From the NCBI GenBank assembly GCA_949752735.1, contig OX457038.1, positions 61,498,520 to 61,562,519 of the forward strand: a stretch of DNA of 64,000 nt, in the 5' to 3' direction. The position numbers and the translations under genes are program-made. The DNA is from Lumbricus terrestris. Lineage: Eukaryota > Annelida > Clitellata > Crassiclitellata > Lumbricidae. Below are positions 1 through 12,100 of the stretch, in pieces. The stretch's first letter is position 1. Each line of letters starts with the position of its first letter. Below the pieces are notes generated by a model. The model worked only from the letters and a program-made list of their open reading frames with translations. It made no database searches and was not told the origin of the DNA.

Positions 1-3000
1 TTCGCCATCTGATGTATGAACTGCAGAGGTTTGTGGTCTGTGTATACAAGGACGAGTGTCGACCCAAAGTATACAGAGAAGGCTCTCAGCGCTACCATCA
101 AAGCCAACGCCTCCTTTTCAATCGTCGAGTACCGAACTTCATGCGTCAGAAGCTTCCGGCTGATGAAACAGATCGGGTGTTCCAGTCCATCGTGCACCTG
201 GAACAAACAGGCTCCCACACAGAATTGAGATGCGTCAACACCAACACAAAATTGTTTATCAAAATCAGGAGGTCTAAGAATAGGTCTAGAAGCCAGACGA
301 GATTTCAGATCAAGAAAAGCATTCTCCGCCTCCACATTCCATTTAAAAGGAATTCCTTTCTTCGTTAACGCCGTCAGCGGCAAAGCAATGTCAGAATAGT
401 GAGGTAAATATCGCTTATAATACCCCGCAAGCCCTAAAAACGATTGCACTTGCTTCTTATTTCCCGGCCTAGGAAAACGTAACACCGCTTCCACCTTTTT
501 TACCCTAGGCTGCACACCATCAACACCAATGTGATGACCCAAAAAGTCCACCTCCGCATTCGCAAATACACATTTTTCCAAGTTCAACGTCAAACATGCA
601 TCCGCAATCCGACTTAACACTTTACGCAAGTGTACCAAATGATCAGACCATTCCAAACTGAAAATAATGATATCATCCAGATACGCATCACAAAAATCAT
701 CCAATCCATTCAACACTTTCGTAATCAACCTAGAAAACGACGCTGGAGCATTCTTCAATCCAAACTCATGAACTTCCACTGATAATGACCCTTTGGGGTT
801 ACAAAAGCAGTCAACGGGACTGAATCAGGATGCATTGGAATCTGCCAGTACCCTTTCGTCAGAAACCTTGACTTCCCAAGACGATCAATTAAGACCTCCA
901 CCCGGGGCATAGGAAATGGATCCGCCTGAGTCAATCCATTAAGCTTCCGGAAATCTGTACATAAGCGATCCGTACCATTTGGCTTAGGAACCATAACGAT
1001 CGGAGCCGCCCAAGGACTTTCAGATTCCTCAATTATCCCAGCCTTCAACAACTGTTCCACCTCTTTCTCCACCTTAGCCATCCGTTCCGGATTTAATCTA
1101 TAAGGCGATTGTCGAACAGGACGAGCACCTTCAACTAATTCAATCCTATGTGACACCATATCAGTTTTACCCGGCATCGTACTAAACACATGTGCAAAGT
1201 CATTCAGAACATCACGCAATTCATCCCGACATTCCGCAGACACATTACATTGTAACACTTTATCTTCCAAAGTAACCTCATACAACTTCACATCATTCAC
1301 CAACAACACAGGAGCAACAACATCATCCGGTACATCATGCAACACATCCGCACGATCCACATACCGCTTCATAAGATTCACATGCACCACTCGTTCCGTT
1401 TTCCGTCTATCCGGCGTACACACCAAATAATCAACCGGACCAAGACGACGCAACACCACATAAGGACCACAATATTTAGCCTGCAAAGGTTTACCAACCA
1501 AAGGAATCAACAACAGTACCTTTTCACCTTCCTCAAACGTCACAGCTTTCGAATTCTTATCATAGTGTTGCTTTGATTTAGATTTAGCCAGAACAGCATT
1601 TTCACCAGCCATGCTCAACGCCACACGCATACGTTCACGCAATTGCAAAACATACTCAATGACATTCTTTCCAGCCACTTCCTTTGCAACATCTTTAGAC
1701 AACCATGCCTCTTTCATCAATTGAAGCATGCCCCTAACATCTCTACCAAACATCAAGTCAAAGGCAGAAAACCCAGTACCCTGTACAGGCACCTCTCTGT
1801 ACGCAAACAAAATCCAAGGCAGCATGGTATCCCAAGAACCCGGATACGTTTCAGCCATGGCCTTCAACATATCCTTCATCGTACGATGAAAACGCTCACA
1901 CATTCCGTTAGATTGTGGTCTGTAAGGACTAGTCTTCAGCTGTACAATACCACATTCATGCACAAACACTTGCATCAACTCAGACATGAACTCACTACCA
2001 CAGTCAGACAGTAATTCCTTCGGAAAGCCAAACATCGTAAACAACTCACACAAACATTTAGCCACATCCTGCGCCGTATGAGTCTTCAACGGGAACGCAA
2101 AAGGAAAATGCGACGCCCAGTCAATTACAGTCAGAATAAATCTATTCCCCGTAACGTCACAAACACTCAATGGACCCACGATATCTATCGCAATTCTGTC
2201 AAACACTGCTTGCATAACAGGCACACTGACCATAGGCGCTCTATAATTCCTGTTACATTTACCCAACCGCTGACACACATCACACGACCGACAATACTCA
2301 CGTACATCCTTATTCACCATTGGCCACCAAAAATGTTTCAACAATCTGTCCAATGTCTTCTGTGTTCCCAGATGACCCGAAGCAGGAATGTCATGTGCAA
2401 CGTGCAACAATTTCTTTCTCAACTGAAGGGGCACAACCACTTGTGACACACCCATTCCATATGGCGTTAATTTATCGGCCCACCGTCGCACTAACACACC
2501 CTCGACTAACGTATACGGTTGTACACCACTATCGATCGTCGATTTATTCTCCGCCTGTGCAAACATTGGAGCCAAATCCCCGCAGTTTCTTTGCCTCATT
2601 ATAAATTCAGCTCTTGGAACACAGATTTCTGTCCAGTCGGTGTCAACACATTCATTCACAGCGAATAAATCAGCCAGGCCTAAATCACCTGTCGCTAAAA
2701 GCTCAGAGTCATTTAACGCCTCCACTAAATCACCGGTCAATAATGCACCGTCGGTCGACTCTGTACTATGACCCAGACTCGTCGTCTCCACGCGCGTCGG
2801 TTCAGTGCACACAGCCGACTCTGTCTCTGTCTCACTGCGTTCTGCTGCATACTGTCGAGCCCTAGCTCTCGTCGTGATAGCTACATCAACAATTTCCCCT
2901 GCTAAAGCAACGTCATTTCCAATCACTACAGAAATAGCATTCATCGGCAGAGACTTCATCACACAGCACAAAATTTCACCTTGTACAAATGCACATTCCA

Positions 3001-3307
3001 GATTCACGCTCACAAGAGGGCACTCCACAATCGTACCAGAAATACCACGCAGAAGTCGTGTTTGATTTAGGTGTACATAATCACATTCAGACAACCATTC
3101 AGCGCTAATCATTGACTGAAGGGCTCCCGAATCTCGAAGCACCACCACCTCCTTTCTTTCATTCAACTCATTAATGACACACCCAGTCACACAGAAAGGA
3201 GCATACATTTTATCTACAGTTTCAATAGGCTTCTGAAAACTGTTCCTTAACAGGTGCCGACAAAGTTTGTACCAACCCAACAGGTTTCTGACCCCGCCAG
3301 TTTTCAA
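1..3307 (-). pseudogene. Pol of the Gmr1-type element: protease, integrase, reverse transcriptase, RNase H (frame-broken, 3' end outside)
   Basis: An open frame covers 3307-755 and overlaps the gag frame by 86 bases, lying in the +1 frame relative to gag. Residue positions within it: protease motif LRDSGA (about 58-62); integrase zinc-binding H..H..CRSC.VC (about 302-345); integrase catalytic D375 (AIDIVGPL), D435 (LSDCGSEF) and E471 (GMCERFHRT); RT begins near 735 (SPYRLNPE, VPKPNG, CTDFRKLN, KGYWQIP). The frame ends near 755 because of a one-base change at about 768-780. RT sequence then continues in another frame, with the catalytic YLDD near 683-672, followed by RNase H motifs (VDAS near 155, YTDHKPLQ near 30) up to position 1. 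The product cannot be made intact from this copy. Confidence 0.88.
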
Positions 3308-4781
3308 TTTCCACCCCCTCTTTACGTTTCAATTTAAAACATTGGGCCTTGACGTGCCCAGGGGCTCTACAGAAGCCGCACGTGACCTGTTCCCCAAATC
3401 CATCCTCATCATCATTTTTTCGAAAAGGCTTCTTAAACCCATACGTCCCTCTTTGAGGCGAACGTTTTCCCCATTTCGAATCTTGGCGCACACCTCCACT
3501 GTGCCCTGAGCCCTGACGCTCCCACACCTCTTTCTTCTCACTATCATCAGATGAGAACCGGTTTGTACGCTCAGAAAAATCCCTGTGGAATCCCCCAGCA
3601 TAATTACTCGGCCCCTGTTTATACAAAACAGCGTATTCATCTGCCAAACGTGCAGCACTCGCTACAGTTTCAGGACTTTAGTCCAACAGCCATCTGTGTA
3701 CCTCTACCGGTAACGCTTGTACAAATTGCTCCATCTGCATTACTTCCTTAAATTTAGCCAAATCATCCCACGAATTCGTACCCTCGACCCAACGCTGAAA
3801 AGGGATTTGAAGACGGTACGCATAATTGGCATAAGTCTCCCGTGGTTCTTTACGCAACCCCCTAAATTTCTTCCGATAAAATTCAGGTATCCGTTCATAT
3901 GCGTTTAGCAGCGAACTTTTCACCAAATCATAATTCACACAATTTTCCAACGACAAAGACGCAAAAACTTTTGCCGCTTTTCCCGATAGTTGTGGTTGCA
4001 GAAGGGAAGACCACTTCTCTGTCGGAACATTATGCAAAGCCATTGCTTGCTCAAATGCCGCAAAATAATGTTCAATATCCGAGGGGTCGAATTTAGGAAC
4101 AAATTTCATTGCCGCCCCAAAACGAAAATCCTCCTTGTTCTGCACAGGACGGTCTGTTACAGGTCGTTCTGCAACACCTCCTAACTCCATTCTCCTCATT
4201 TCAAGGTCCATATTCATCCTTTTCTCCTCTATATCAAATCTCCTTTTCGTCTCTTCGGCCTCAGCCGCCATTTTCATTTTCTTCTCTTCGGCCTCCGCTG
4301 CCATTCTCATTTTCTCTTTCTCGTCTTCAGCTGCCATTCTCATTTTCTCTTTCTCATCTTCAGCTGCCATTCCCATTTTCTCTTTCTCATCTTCAGCTGC
4401 CATTCTCATTTTCTCTTTCTCATCTTCAGCTGCCCTAAGCATTTTCTTCTCCTCAGCCTCAGCTGCCAGTCTCATTTTCTTCTCTTCGGCCTCCGCTGCC
4501 ATTCTCATTTTCTCTTTCTCTACTTCCCATGCAAATTCACGGTCCTCTTTAAATTTCAGACGCTCTATTTCTAATGCTTCTCTCTTCGCTTGCGCCTTAA
4601 GTTTCCATTCCTCACTTCCATGTTTAGGCGACAAAGCCATCTTCGCCAACTTCAGTAATTGAGGTTTCTTTAAACCTTTAACGTCCTCACCCAACGTCGC
4701 ACAATATTGCCTCAACTCCTCCACCGGCAATTCCACTATGTCATCCCACTCAAGAGAACTACCGTCCCCAGAAGACGCCAT
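3222..4781 (-). pseudogene. Gag polyprotein of the Gmr1-type element (SCAN-like capsid, CCHC knuckle), with an in-frame stop
   Basis: The frame opens at ATG 4781-4779 and is interrupted by TAA at 3680-3678, then continues in the same frame to 3222. Layout: a short N-terminal region, a highly charged helical stretch (about residues 70-200) made of 11-residue repeats rich in K, E, M and A, then a capsid-like region (FDPSDIEHYF to EQFVQALPVEVHRWLL) resembling Gmr1/SCAN capsids, and after the stop a basic linker and one zinc knuckle, CGFCRAPGHVKAQC, near 3365-3325. The stop sits just after the WLL motif, inside the capsid region, so it looks like decay rather than programmed readthrough at the gag end. 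Gag would form the particle and package element RNA. Confidence 0.85.
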
Positions 4782-5045
4782 AACAGTCTAACTGCGCAGA
4801 CCAATGACACAAAAGTCTCCCCAAATTCAAAATTCTCACGACCGTCCACTTCAAGACCGTCCCGAAAGCACACGCCAAAACGCGCAAAACTCTCCGCCGC
4901 AAAACAAATAAATAGCCCAGGCCCCCACAAAACGAAATGCGACTTCGCATAAATTTTCGACAAATATCGACAAATGCTCTCACAAAATTTCCCGAAAACC
5001 AACCGGACTAACAAATATCCGAAATTTACCACCCGCAATATCGAG

Positions 5046-5063
5046 CAACCGGACGGGCCCCCA
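5046..5063 (-). other. Primer-binding site, tRNA-Pro type
   Basis: Minus-strand TGGGGGCCCGTCCGGTTG lies two bases inside the LTR end. It matches the classical tRNA-Pro primer site at 14 of 18 positions, the mismatches being position 8 and the last three bases. The position relative to the LTR and gag (about 265 bases before the gag ATG) is normal. Confidence 0.6.
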
Positions 5064-5065
5064 TC

Positions 5066-5455
5066 TGTAAAGGGTTCTACGGCCGTCTACGAGGATGACT
5101 ATCAAAGATAAGGCCCGAAATGATATAATAAACTTCGATTTATTCAATAGAGCAAGTTATACAATGAATTAACTACGTTACCGTCCAGAAGATACGAAGA
5201 AGACCAGACCAGAGGTCGAAGCACGGCAGACCCACACGACAGCACGGCTAACGAAGCCAAGGAAGACGGATGAACAGCCAGACCACCAACAGGGTGAAGA
5301 AGGCGACGTAGAAGATGAACCCGCAGGTTAACTCGCCAGCAGCGAGGGACACGACCGCTCTCAACGGGAGAAGTACCACGTACCACCAAATACCACAAAT
5401 GCCGTCAAGACCCACGGCCACCGTTCCTTAAATAGACAGGGCCACTCCTACTACA
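5066..5455 (-). repeat. 5' LTR of the Gmr1-type element (outer border approximate)
   Basis: The inner border is set by the adjoining primer-binding site: on the plus strand the LTR begins TGTAAAGGG at 5066. The outer border is uncertain; ACTACA near 5455 is the best TG...CA partner I can see. On the minus strand there is a TATA-like TATTTAAGG near 5435-5425 and an AATAAA poly(A) signal at 5144-5139, as expected for an LTR. The second LTR is outside the window, so the length is unverified. Confidence 0.6.
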
Positions 5456-5519
5456 CCCACGTGCCCAGTCATAGAGAGAGAGAGTACGGAAGATCAGGAG
5501 GGCTAATGGCTACAATAGG

Positions 5520-5622
5520 CTATATATATAATATACATATATATATGTATATATATATAATTATATATAATATACCTATGTACGTATATATATATATGCC
5601 TATGTATGTATGTATGTTGGCC
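5520..5622. repeat. AT/TATG microsatellite
   Basis: Low-complexity TA and TATG runs directly outside the LTR. There is no gene signal. Confidence 0.9.
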
Positions 5623-5625
5623 TAT

Positions 5626-6063
5626 TCTATTTTGGGATTTATAAAGCGCCTCTCACAGTGCAACCTAATCAGAGGCGTTATATGTGGAAACTCCCCCACT
5701 GTTCGCACTCTGGCAGTGTAAGGTCCATAGTCCATAGCCTGGATAGAGGAGGAGCATGAGGAGGAGGAGGAACAGGACGAGGAGCAGGAGGAGCAGGAGG
5801 AACAGGATGAGGAGCACGAGGAGCAGGAGGAACAGGATGAGGAGCAGGAGGAGCAGGATGAGGAGCAGGAGGAACAGGATGAGGAGCAGGAGGACGAGGA
5901 GGAGCAGGAAAGAGGATCGAGGAGGGTGGCACGCCGAATCGCTTGAGCAATTGCAAGTGATCAAGGACATGCTCAGGATCCCTGCACTGCGGCTTGGTGT
6001 ATATTCGAACCCGCAACCTCATGGCTCCAAGACGCCGAACATACCCCTACACCACCGCGCCCC
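5626..6063 (-). mobile_element. tRNA-headed SINE (family A) with internal minisatellite
   Basis: On the minus strand the right end has a tRNA-like head: an A-box region with GGTGGTGTAGGGGTATG and a B-box GGTTCGAATAT near 6012-6002. The body (about 5990-5930) is shared with the copy at 51543-51742, and the tail has GCGCTTTATAAAT near 5648, the family's LINE-like 3' end. Between body and tail sits a GA-rich minisatellite. Related copies are at 37262, 48150 and 51543. Confidence 0.65.
5744..5920. repeat. GA-rich minisatellite inside a SINE
   Basis: Imperfect units built from GAGGAGCAGGAG and GAACAGGAT are repeated about ten times. All units are multiples of 3, so open frames exist in several registers; they are low-complexity by-products, not genes. 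Confidence 0.9.
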
Positions 6064-6754
6064 ACAACAACTACGCACCCAACATATTATTATATTATTG
6101 TATGCTATTATATATGTGTGTTATAGAGGAGATGTGAATGATGGAGGACCCAACAGATCCGGCAATCGCAAATGTAAACTCAATTTTTATGAGGCGCAAC
6201 TCTTAAGCGAAGCAGCACAGGGCCCCTATTTATTCACAGGCGCTGCTTCGTAGTCCTATACTGCAGGGGTTGTCCAGATAACGATGTTCAGTGAAGGTCC
6301 GAGTCCGGTTGTCATGGTGACCAGAGCGAGGAGTCAGAACGGCCGCTAGGGTGCGTTTCGTTGAGCAGTGTTTAATCCAGACATCTCTGGGGCGGGTGGG
6401 GGGGGGGAGTTTCTCAAAAATGACATTCCCAGAAAGATTTAACAGAATGATAGTTTTTATTTGCTGTTTATATTATTGTGTTACACGAACTGTTATACTG
6501 TGCCATGATATTATATATTATTATATGATTATACAGTTATTATTTACTACTATAATACAACGAAGTTGACATTGGACACCTATGAGCATATGGCTCATGG
6601 TGAATGATGATGATGATGATGACTATAATACATGATACTATCATATTATAATAAATATAATTTACTGCTTATATTTGCACAAATACTATTTTTGCACAAC
6701 TAAATAGCTCCTCTCCAGTGCCATTCATCAAATTTCAAACTGTCAAATTTCAAA
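6064..6754. other. No gene seen
   Basis: AT-rich spacer with TTATA runs and a (GAT)n stretch near 6605. A short inverted match, GAAGCAGC with GCTGCTTC, lies at 6210-6250. No coding signal. Confidence 0.6.
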
Positions 6755-6762
6755 ATGTTTTG

Positions 6763-6956
6763 CAGGGCTGTTTTAAAGAAATTTTTAGAGCTGCACAACT
6801 CCTTCTTTTCTTTCCCATCCTCCATGGTAAATTACTTCCAATCGGATAACAATGACCTTTTATGCTAGTTTGAACTGTACAGAAGTGCTTCTACAGCTGC
6901 ACAAATCCATTTAGAACTGCACATTTTGTGTACAACTGCACGTTAAAAAAGCCCTG
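6763..6956. mobile_element. hAT-type MITE, family 1, copy a
   Basis: 194 bp. The ends are CAGGGCTGTTTTAAAG and, inverted, CAGGGCTTTTTTAACG. A perfect 8-bp target duplication, ATGTTTTG, flanks it at 6755-6762 and 6957-6964. The interior repeats AACTGCAC. No transposase. Sister copies: 7327-7521 and 22194-22407. Confidence 0.92.
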
Positions 6957-6964
6957 ATGTTTTG

Positions 6965-7318
6965 TTCCTTGGACACCTATAGTAAAACAACATCATTAAT
7001 CTTCCCTCTTCATTAGGCTTCCCAATTTCGGTAGTTTATTAGTTCTAGATTGGTAGAGAAAGAGGTGAGTTTGGGAATTTGCCAATGAGCCGAGCGCAGA
7101 ACCGGATTATTTGTCCCGAATCCCCGGGGATCCCACAGCGACAAGCTCAAACAATTTGTCTAGGCCTACAGTGCTGTCTACCAATTGCAAACATGAAACA
7201 ATTCTAGCACTGGGGTAAGTAAGTAAGTAAGCGAAAAAGTGAAAAATATGTTAGAGAACTCCATTTCTGTTGTATTCCGAATGCAATGTAATCTTATCAA
7301 GAGTTACTGTGTTCTCCC
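6965..7318. other. No gene seen
   Basis: Spacer between two sister MITEs. It contains a short (GTAA)n run near 7215. No splice-linked coding segment recognised. Confidence 0.55.
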
Positions 7319-7326
7319 ACCCAGAA

Positions 7327-7521
7327 CAGGGCTGTTTTTAAGGAATTTTTAGAACTGCACAACTCCTTCTTTCCTCTTCCATCTTCCGTGGTAAATTACT
7401 TCCAATCGGAGGAAAATGACATTTTTTGCTAGTTTTAACTGTACAGAAGTGCTTATACGACAGCACACATCCATTTACAACTGCACATTTTGTGTACAAC
7501 TGCACGTTAAAAAAAGCCCTG
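7327..7521. mobile_element. hAT-type MITE, family 1, copy b
   Basis: 195 bp, same orientation as the copy at 6763 and closely similar over its whole length. Perfect 8-bp target duplication ACCCAGAA at 7319-7326 and 7522-7529. The two duplications differ, so these are independent insertions rather than a segmental duplication. Confidence 0.93.
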
Positions 7522-7981
7522 ACCCAGAATGTACACAGCATTACTCCTGGACAATAAATGACAAAGAATAGCCAACAACATAAATATACGGTAACACATA
7601 AGTTAGCCCAGAGGTAACAACAGATACTCTCCTTAAAGTGATGCCTGATCACTACAGGCACTAATGTGGCAAGAATGCTACTAGACATTTCCGAGCGACA
7701 ACACCTTAATAAGAGCAGTAGAAATATTCACAATTATGATAATGATAACACAATAATCCTCATAATAATTATTATATATTAGTAAAACGACAATAGCACT
7801 GCTACCAGTATAAATCTGCTGAGAAAAAACAGGAATACTGTATTCCTGAAGCAGTGTTTATATATATGTATGGCCATCCAGCTATTCAATGCTCTTTCTA
7901 AATTACCTCTGTCGTTAGCAAACACAGCATCAACGAAAATCAGAAATACGCCAAACGCATTGATGATTGTCTATAACTACT

Positions 7982-8405
7982 CTTCATTCATTCATTCATT
8001 CATTTCAGAGATTTATAAAGCGCCCCTTCAAGACCAGCTACTCAGAAGCGCTCCGACCCAACAACGGCTAAAGAGAACAGTTTTGAGAGCAGAGTAGAAC
8101 GTAGTCTTAAGGGTGCTAGGCATTCCAGAGGGAGCCCATTCCAGACTGCAGGGCCAGCGACACAAAAGGCATGATGCTGCATAATAGAAATGCACGACCG
8201 AGAGACAAGAAGCTCAGCATGCTTAGAAGAGCAGAGAGAGCCACAGCGCTGGAAACTTAGGGTGGAGTAGCAATGCTCCTGCAAATAAACAGGATCCACA
8301 CCCACGAGACAGCGATAAAAACAAAGGAAAAGATCCCGCAAGTTATCCTCTGTGGGGAAAGGGAGCGAATGCGAGACATGGATCTGCATGTATTCAATGC
8401 CCAGT
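7982..8405 (-). mobile_element. 3' end of a CR1/L2-type LINE (fragment)
   Basis: Minus-strand sequence encodes a fragment of an RT C-terminus (FCVAGPAVWNGLPLE, then RLRSTLLSKLFS) and ends in GGGGCGCTTTATAAATC followed by (GAAT)n at 7985-8005. No intact frame. Confidence 0.75.
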
Positions 8406-8417
8406 GACAGAGATCAT

Positions 8418-8475
8418 ATATATATATGATATATATATATATATATATATTGCATATATATATCATATATAATAA
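8418..8475. repeat. AT microsatellite
   Basis: Alternating TA with short interruptions, partly self-complementary. Confidence 0.9.
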
Positions 8476-8479
8476 TATA

Positions 8480-9199
8480 ATTATATGTATAGCTTGGTTT
8501 ATAAGATACTAATTATAAATACTAAGTTCTAAGGCGCCACCAGCATCTACTGCACAAGGCATTGACCAACGGTGACCAAAATCAAGCGAAAAGCTATGAC
8601 AGTTTTCATGAAGTAATTCCACGGAGACAGCAAGTTAACTCTGCTGCGGATATGTCGAGTCTTTTCGTCATATTCTGGAGGCAGTGTGCAAGCAAGACAT
8701 AAGGACACTGACAAATTAATGGCATTTGAGCAAGACTTCCCAGAAGTTAGTCAAGCAGCCGAAAAGGCTTGATTAGGAAAAATAGGCATCAGTATCAATT
8801 GGACAATGTGATTGTCAGTCGTAAAATGTTGTTCCAGCCTTAACAATGACATTGTGCGAATAATTAATATCTTATCTTTGGTAAATGGGAAGGTCAGTGT
8901 TTCGATGGCAGGTAACAACAAAGTGATATCTTATCTTTTCATACCTTACCTTACCTTACATTACCACCACACAAGTGTGTCTAGCCATCGTCTGGCCACA
9001 TTAGCGCCCGTGTGATTAAGCATTGTTTTTTAACAGATCAAGTTACAGGATGTAGCTGGAACTTAAGGTTCCACGAGAAAAGGTCCGTGACTTCAGGGTG
9101 TAACACATTTCATTCGTTTGGTCTTTAGAAAGTTGCTGCTGCAGACAGAGGAGCCAGATGATGATGATGATGACATGGAATCCGAGGCAGTGAAGCGCA
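8480..9199 (-). other. CFAP20 3' flank, probably including its 3' UTR
   Basis: Sequence beyond the CFAP20 stop on the minus strand. I found no convincing AATAAA on that strand nearby. A (CCTTA)n run lies near 8945. No other gene. Confidence 0.4.
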
Positions 9200-12100
9200 T
9201 CACTTCTTCGCTTGAACCGGCAGGTAGAGTTTGAATTCCGCGGGGAGTTCCTCCTCCGAGTAGAGACGATCGGAGAAGTAGACGCGACGAATCCGACAGT
9301 TGGCATGGATCTGAAATTGTGAAGAAATTTTATTAAATTATGTAAATTACTATGTCATCAGCAGATTTGTGACTTTTTGTATAAAGGTGCTAAGTTACAA
9401 ATACTTTATAAAATATTTACACATCTATATCATTTTCATTTTCACCAACATGTTTACAGAGAGCGCATGAATTAGTCGCTACGTATCTCTGCCACACGTT
9501 TCCATCAGGATTACACTCAGGGTTTGAAGTGGGTGTTAGCGCATGGGAACAATGTTCTCACTGCCCTTAAAATTCTTTGCTTCTGTTCGCTCTGTTCACC
9601 ATGCATGGAACCCAGGAAACACCTAAGTTGCAATAAAACTCTTATTCTGCGTGTCCACTGTTCACCCATTCGGCATTCACACTGCCCATCCAAACCACTG
9701 TTTATCCTTCACTGTTACTCAGCAATATATCCCTGAACAAACATGGTACCCAAATGGACATTATCCGGACCACACCTCTCATCGTGTACATGCTATTCAA
9801 CCGAAACTACGCTCAACAAATTGTACCATGCTCAAGATAATTGAATTTGTTATCTGGCCCTGGGCTGTTTCAGTACAGTTGTACAGTAAATTAGATACAA
9901 GCTCACAGTGCACACCATATCCAACTGTAAATACCACATTGCACCTTATACAATATGCTCTTCATCCTGAGAAGCGTATTTTGTGTAAGGTGCAATGTGG
10001 TATATGTAGTTTGATATGGTATACACTAATCTCAACAGATGACTACCAGATTGCTTGAAGTTTAAGCCAGGAAGTGAGACGAAACCCGCTTACCTGGACC
10101 CGGAGTGTTTCGATGTAGTTGGTGCCATACGCCCTTCGGGTGAAGTCTGAGAGATTGAACTGGATCTGGTTCCATCCATCATCCAGCCGCATTGGCATCG
10201 TGCAAATGAACGGCTTGACTCGAGTCGTGCTCTGGTAGTTGCTCGCTCGGAAGCGCCTTCGGACGTTCTTGTCATCCAGAACCTACAGTCAAATCTCCTA
10301 ATAGTTTATCTTGAAGGTCAAAGTAACACACTTGTTTAAATCCCTCTTTAGAAACATCTCCTCTGACTCATAAAGATAACGTAATACCAGCAAATATTGC
10401 ACTCAATAAACAGATGCTTTGACTAAAATTGGGCCTTCACTGGCTGGTCAGACCAGCTTAGTTGTCTTCTTTTACTGCATTCAACTATCAATTAACGAAG
10501 TATTACATGAGTAGATTTACCGGTGTATGCATCCAACAAGCGTATAATGTACTGTATATACATTACCTTCCAAAGAATAACTATGGAAGAATCATCTTGC
10601 TCTTTCTTCTTAGTGTATCCTTACTCTCTCCCAGCCTTAAAGATATCAGTTTAGTACTCGCATATCATGATCATTTTGTGATTGTACACTCTTAGGTCGT
10701 CTTATCCGATATTCCAGCCTTGCGTTTTCAGGTGTTTCAAGAAAGTACATGCAAACTGATCTTACTAAATTTCAATAAAACACAGATAACAGTGAATGTC
10801 ACAAAATAAGATACTGCTATACTGATGACTACAGGACATGACGTGACTGACCTGAACTTCAAACGTGAAGTATTTCTTGAGGTTTTTTATAATCATAACC
10901 AGAAACGGTAGTTTGATGCCAAGAGTCTTCTTTGGATCTGCAGGGCATGTGATGAAGGTCGTACTAAGCATACACAGACCACACAGTCGGAATTAAAATC
11001 AAGAACACTAAGAAAGCACAGACCATAACCTGGTAACTAGGCCAAAGTGGTTGAATGGCAATGCATTTGCCTTTCGCCACTCAGTTCAGGGGTTCGAATC
11101 CTAGATCATCTTGTGAATTTCATCAAAGCCAATTAACATGATCATAGTGAACAATAAGTACTATAGAGTATGCTGTATAAAGTTACAATATAATTGGATA
11201 ATCAAGGAAGTGTTAAATAGCCTATCTGTTAAAGCTCAAACTTGCAAGCAGTGTGCATCCTTAGAATAAATTACCCAAGTCAAAGTCAATACAAATATGA
11301 CTTGAATTTGGAATGCTTTTGTCCAATGAGCTGTACGATTTTGAAATACGGTTTGTATACAGGTGACCATAATATGAGGCATTGTGACGGGGTTCAGTAG
11401 AATTTCCAGATAAGATTAGGTGAGATTCCATCATGGAGTCCAGGAAAAGCTAAAGGAAAAGACGGCCATTCAGAAGTTTTAAGGTTAGATAAGATAAGAC
11501 TCCAGCCCTAAGTGCAGAACAGAAGACAAAACAGAATATTCCTGATTAGATTACATTAGATTAGATTATGTAAGACTCCGGTGATGAGTCCAAGAGACGG
11601 TCTAGCTGCCAGACTGAAGTTTCACCCAAACAGAAGATTATGGTCACATGCTTATATATTGGAGTCTAATGCTGCCACTGTTTTCATAGGCTAAACTGAA
11701 TTACTCAATTCACAAGTGTTTTATGGCCAACAGATTGAAATTGATGGCTCAAAATAATGAGTTGAAGGCAACATATCAGCCATATCAGTTGAAGAGACTC
11801 AAGCACCGGTATTAATCAATCAAATGGGACACGACTGTTTTGATAATTAATCATAACCATAACTACCGTAACCGTTGCAGATGCAGCAAATTATTGTATT
11901 TATCCCTCCTCTTCTCCTGTCTTTCTTGGTGCCCAAATTACAAGAATCGTCCACTGTAGCCACCTGCTATCGACCTGCCTGATTCTGTTCACATCTTGAA
12001 CATACATGCCTCACTATTTTGTTTTGACTGAGCACCTACTTTGCTTCTGAGAACACAACCTCTTTTTGAGCACAACAGAAATGATGAGATCGCAGTGCAG

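Larger units (their letters stand above)
1..5455 (-). mobile_element. Gmr1-type Ty3/Gypsy LTR retrotransposon, decayed, cut by window edge
   Basis: Reading the minus strand from about 5455 to 1, I see an LTR, a primer-binding site, gag with a zinc knuckle, then a pol frame in the order protease, integrase, reverse transcriptase, and finally RNase H running off the window. Most Ty3/Gypsy elements have integrase last; integrase before RT is the order known from the Gmr1 clade, whose Gag capsid is the accepted source of the vertebrate SCAN domain. The copy is broken by an in-frame stop in gag and a one-base frame change in RT. The 3' LTR is outside the window, so neither the target duplication nor LTR divergence (age) can be read. 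Confidence 0.9.

Noticed and set aside
1337..3065. Several plus-strand open frames of 80-120 codons
   Set aside because: Antisense of the retrotransposon pol frame; no domain.
3678..3680. Programmed readthrough of the gag TAA
   Set aside because: The stop lies within the capsid region, not at a gag-pol border, so decay is simpler.
4135..4662. Plus-strand open frame of 175 codons rich in Ser, Phe and Ile
   Set aside because: Antisense shadow of the repetitive coiled-coil part of gag.
5665..6253. Open frames coding poly-Pro/Leu or poly-Arg proteins
   Set aside because: By-products of the GA-rich minisatellite; every unit is a multiple of three.
7338..7688. 116-codon minus-strand open frame
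   Set aside because: Lies mostly within a MITE; no domain or splice support.
9651..10058. 135-codon plus-strand open frame
   Set aside because: Runs through the hairpin in a CFAP20 intron; no domain.
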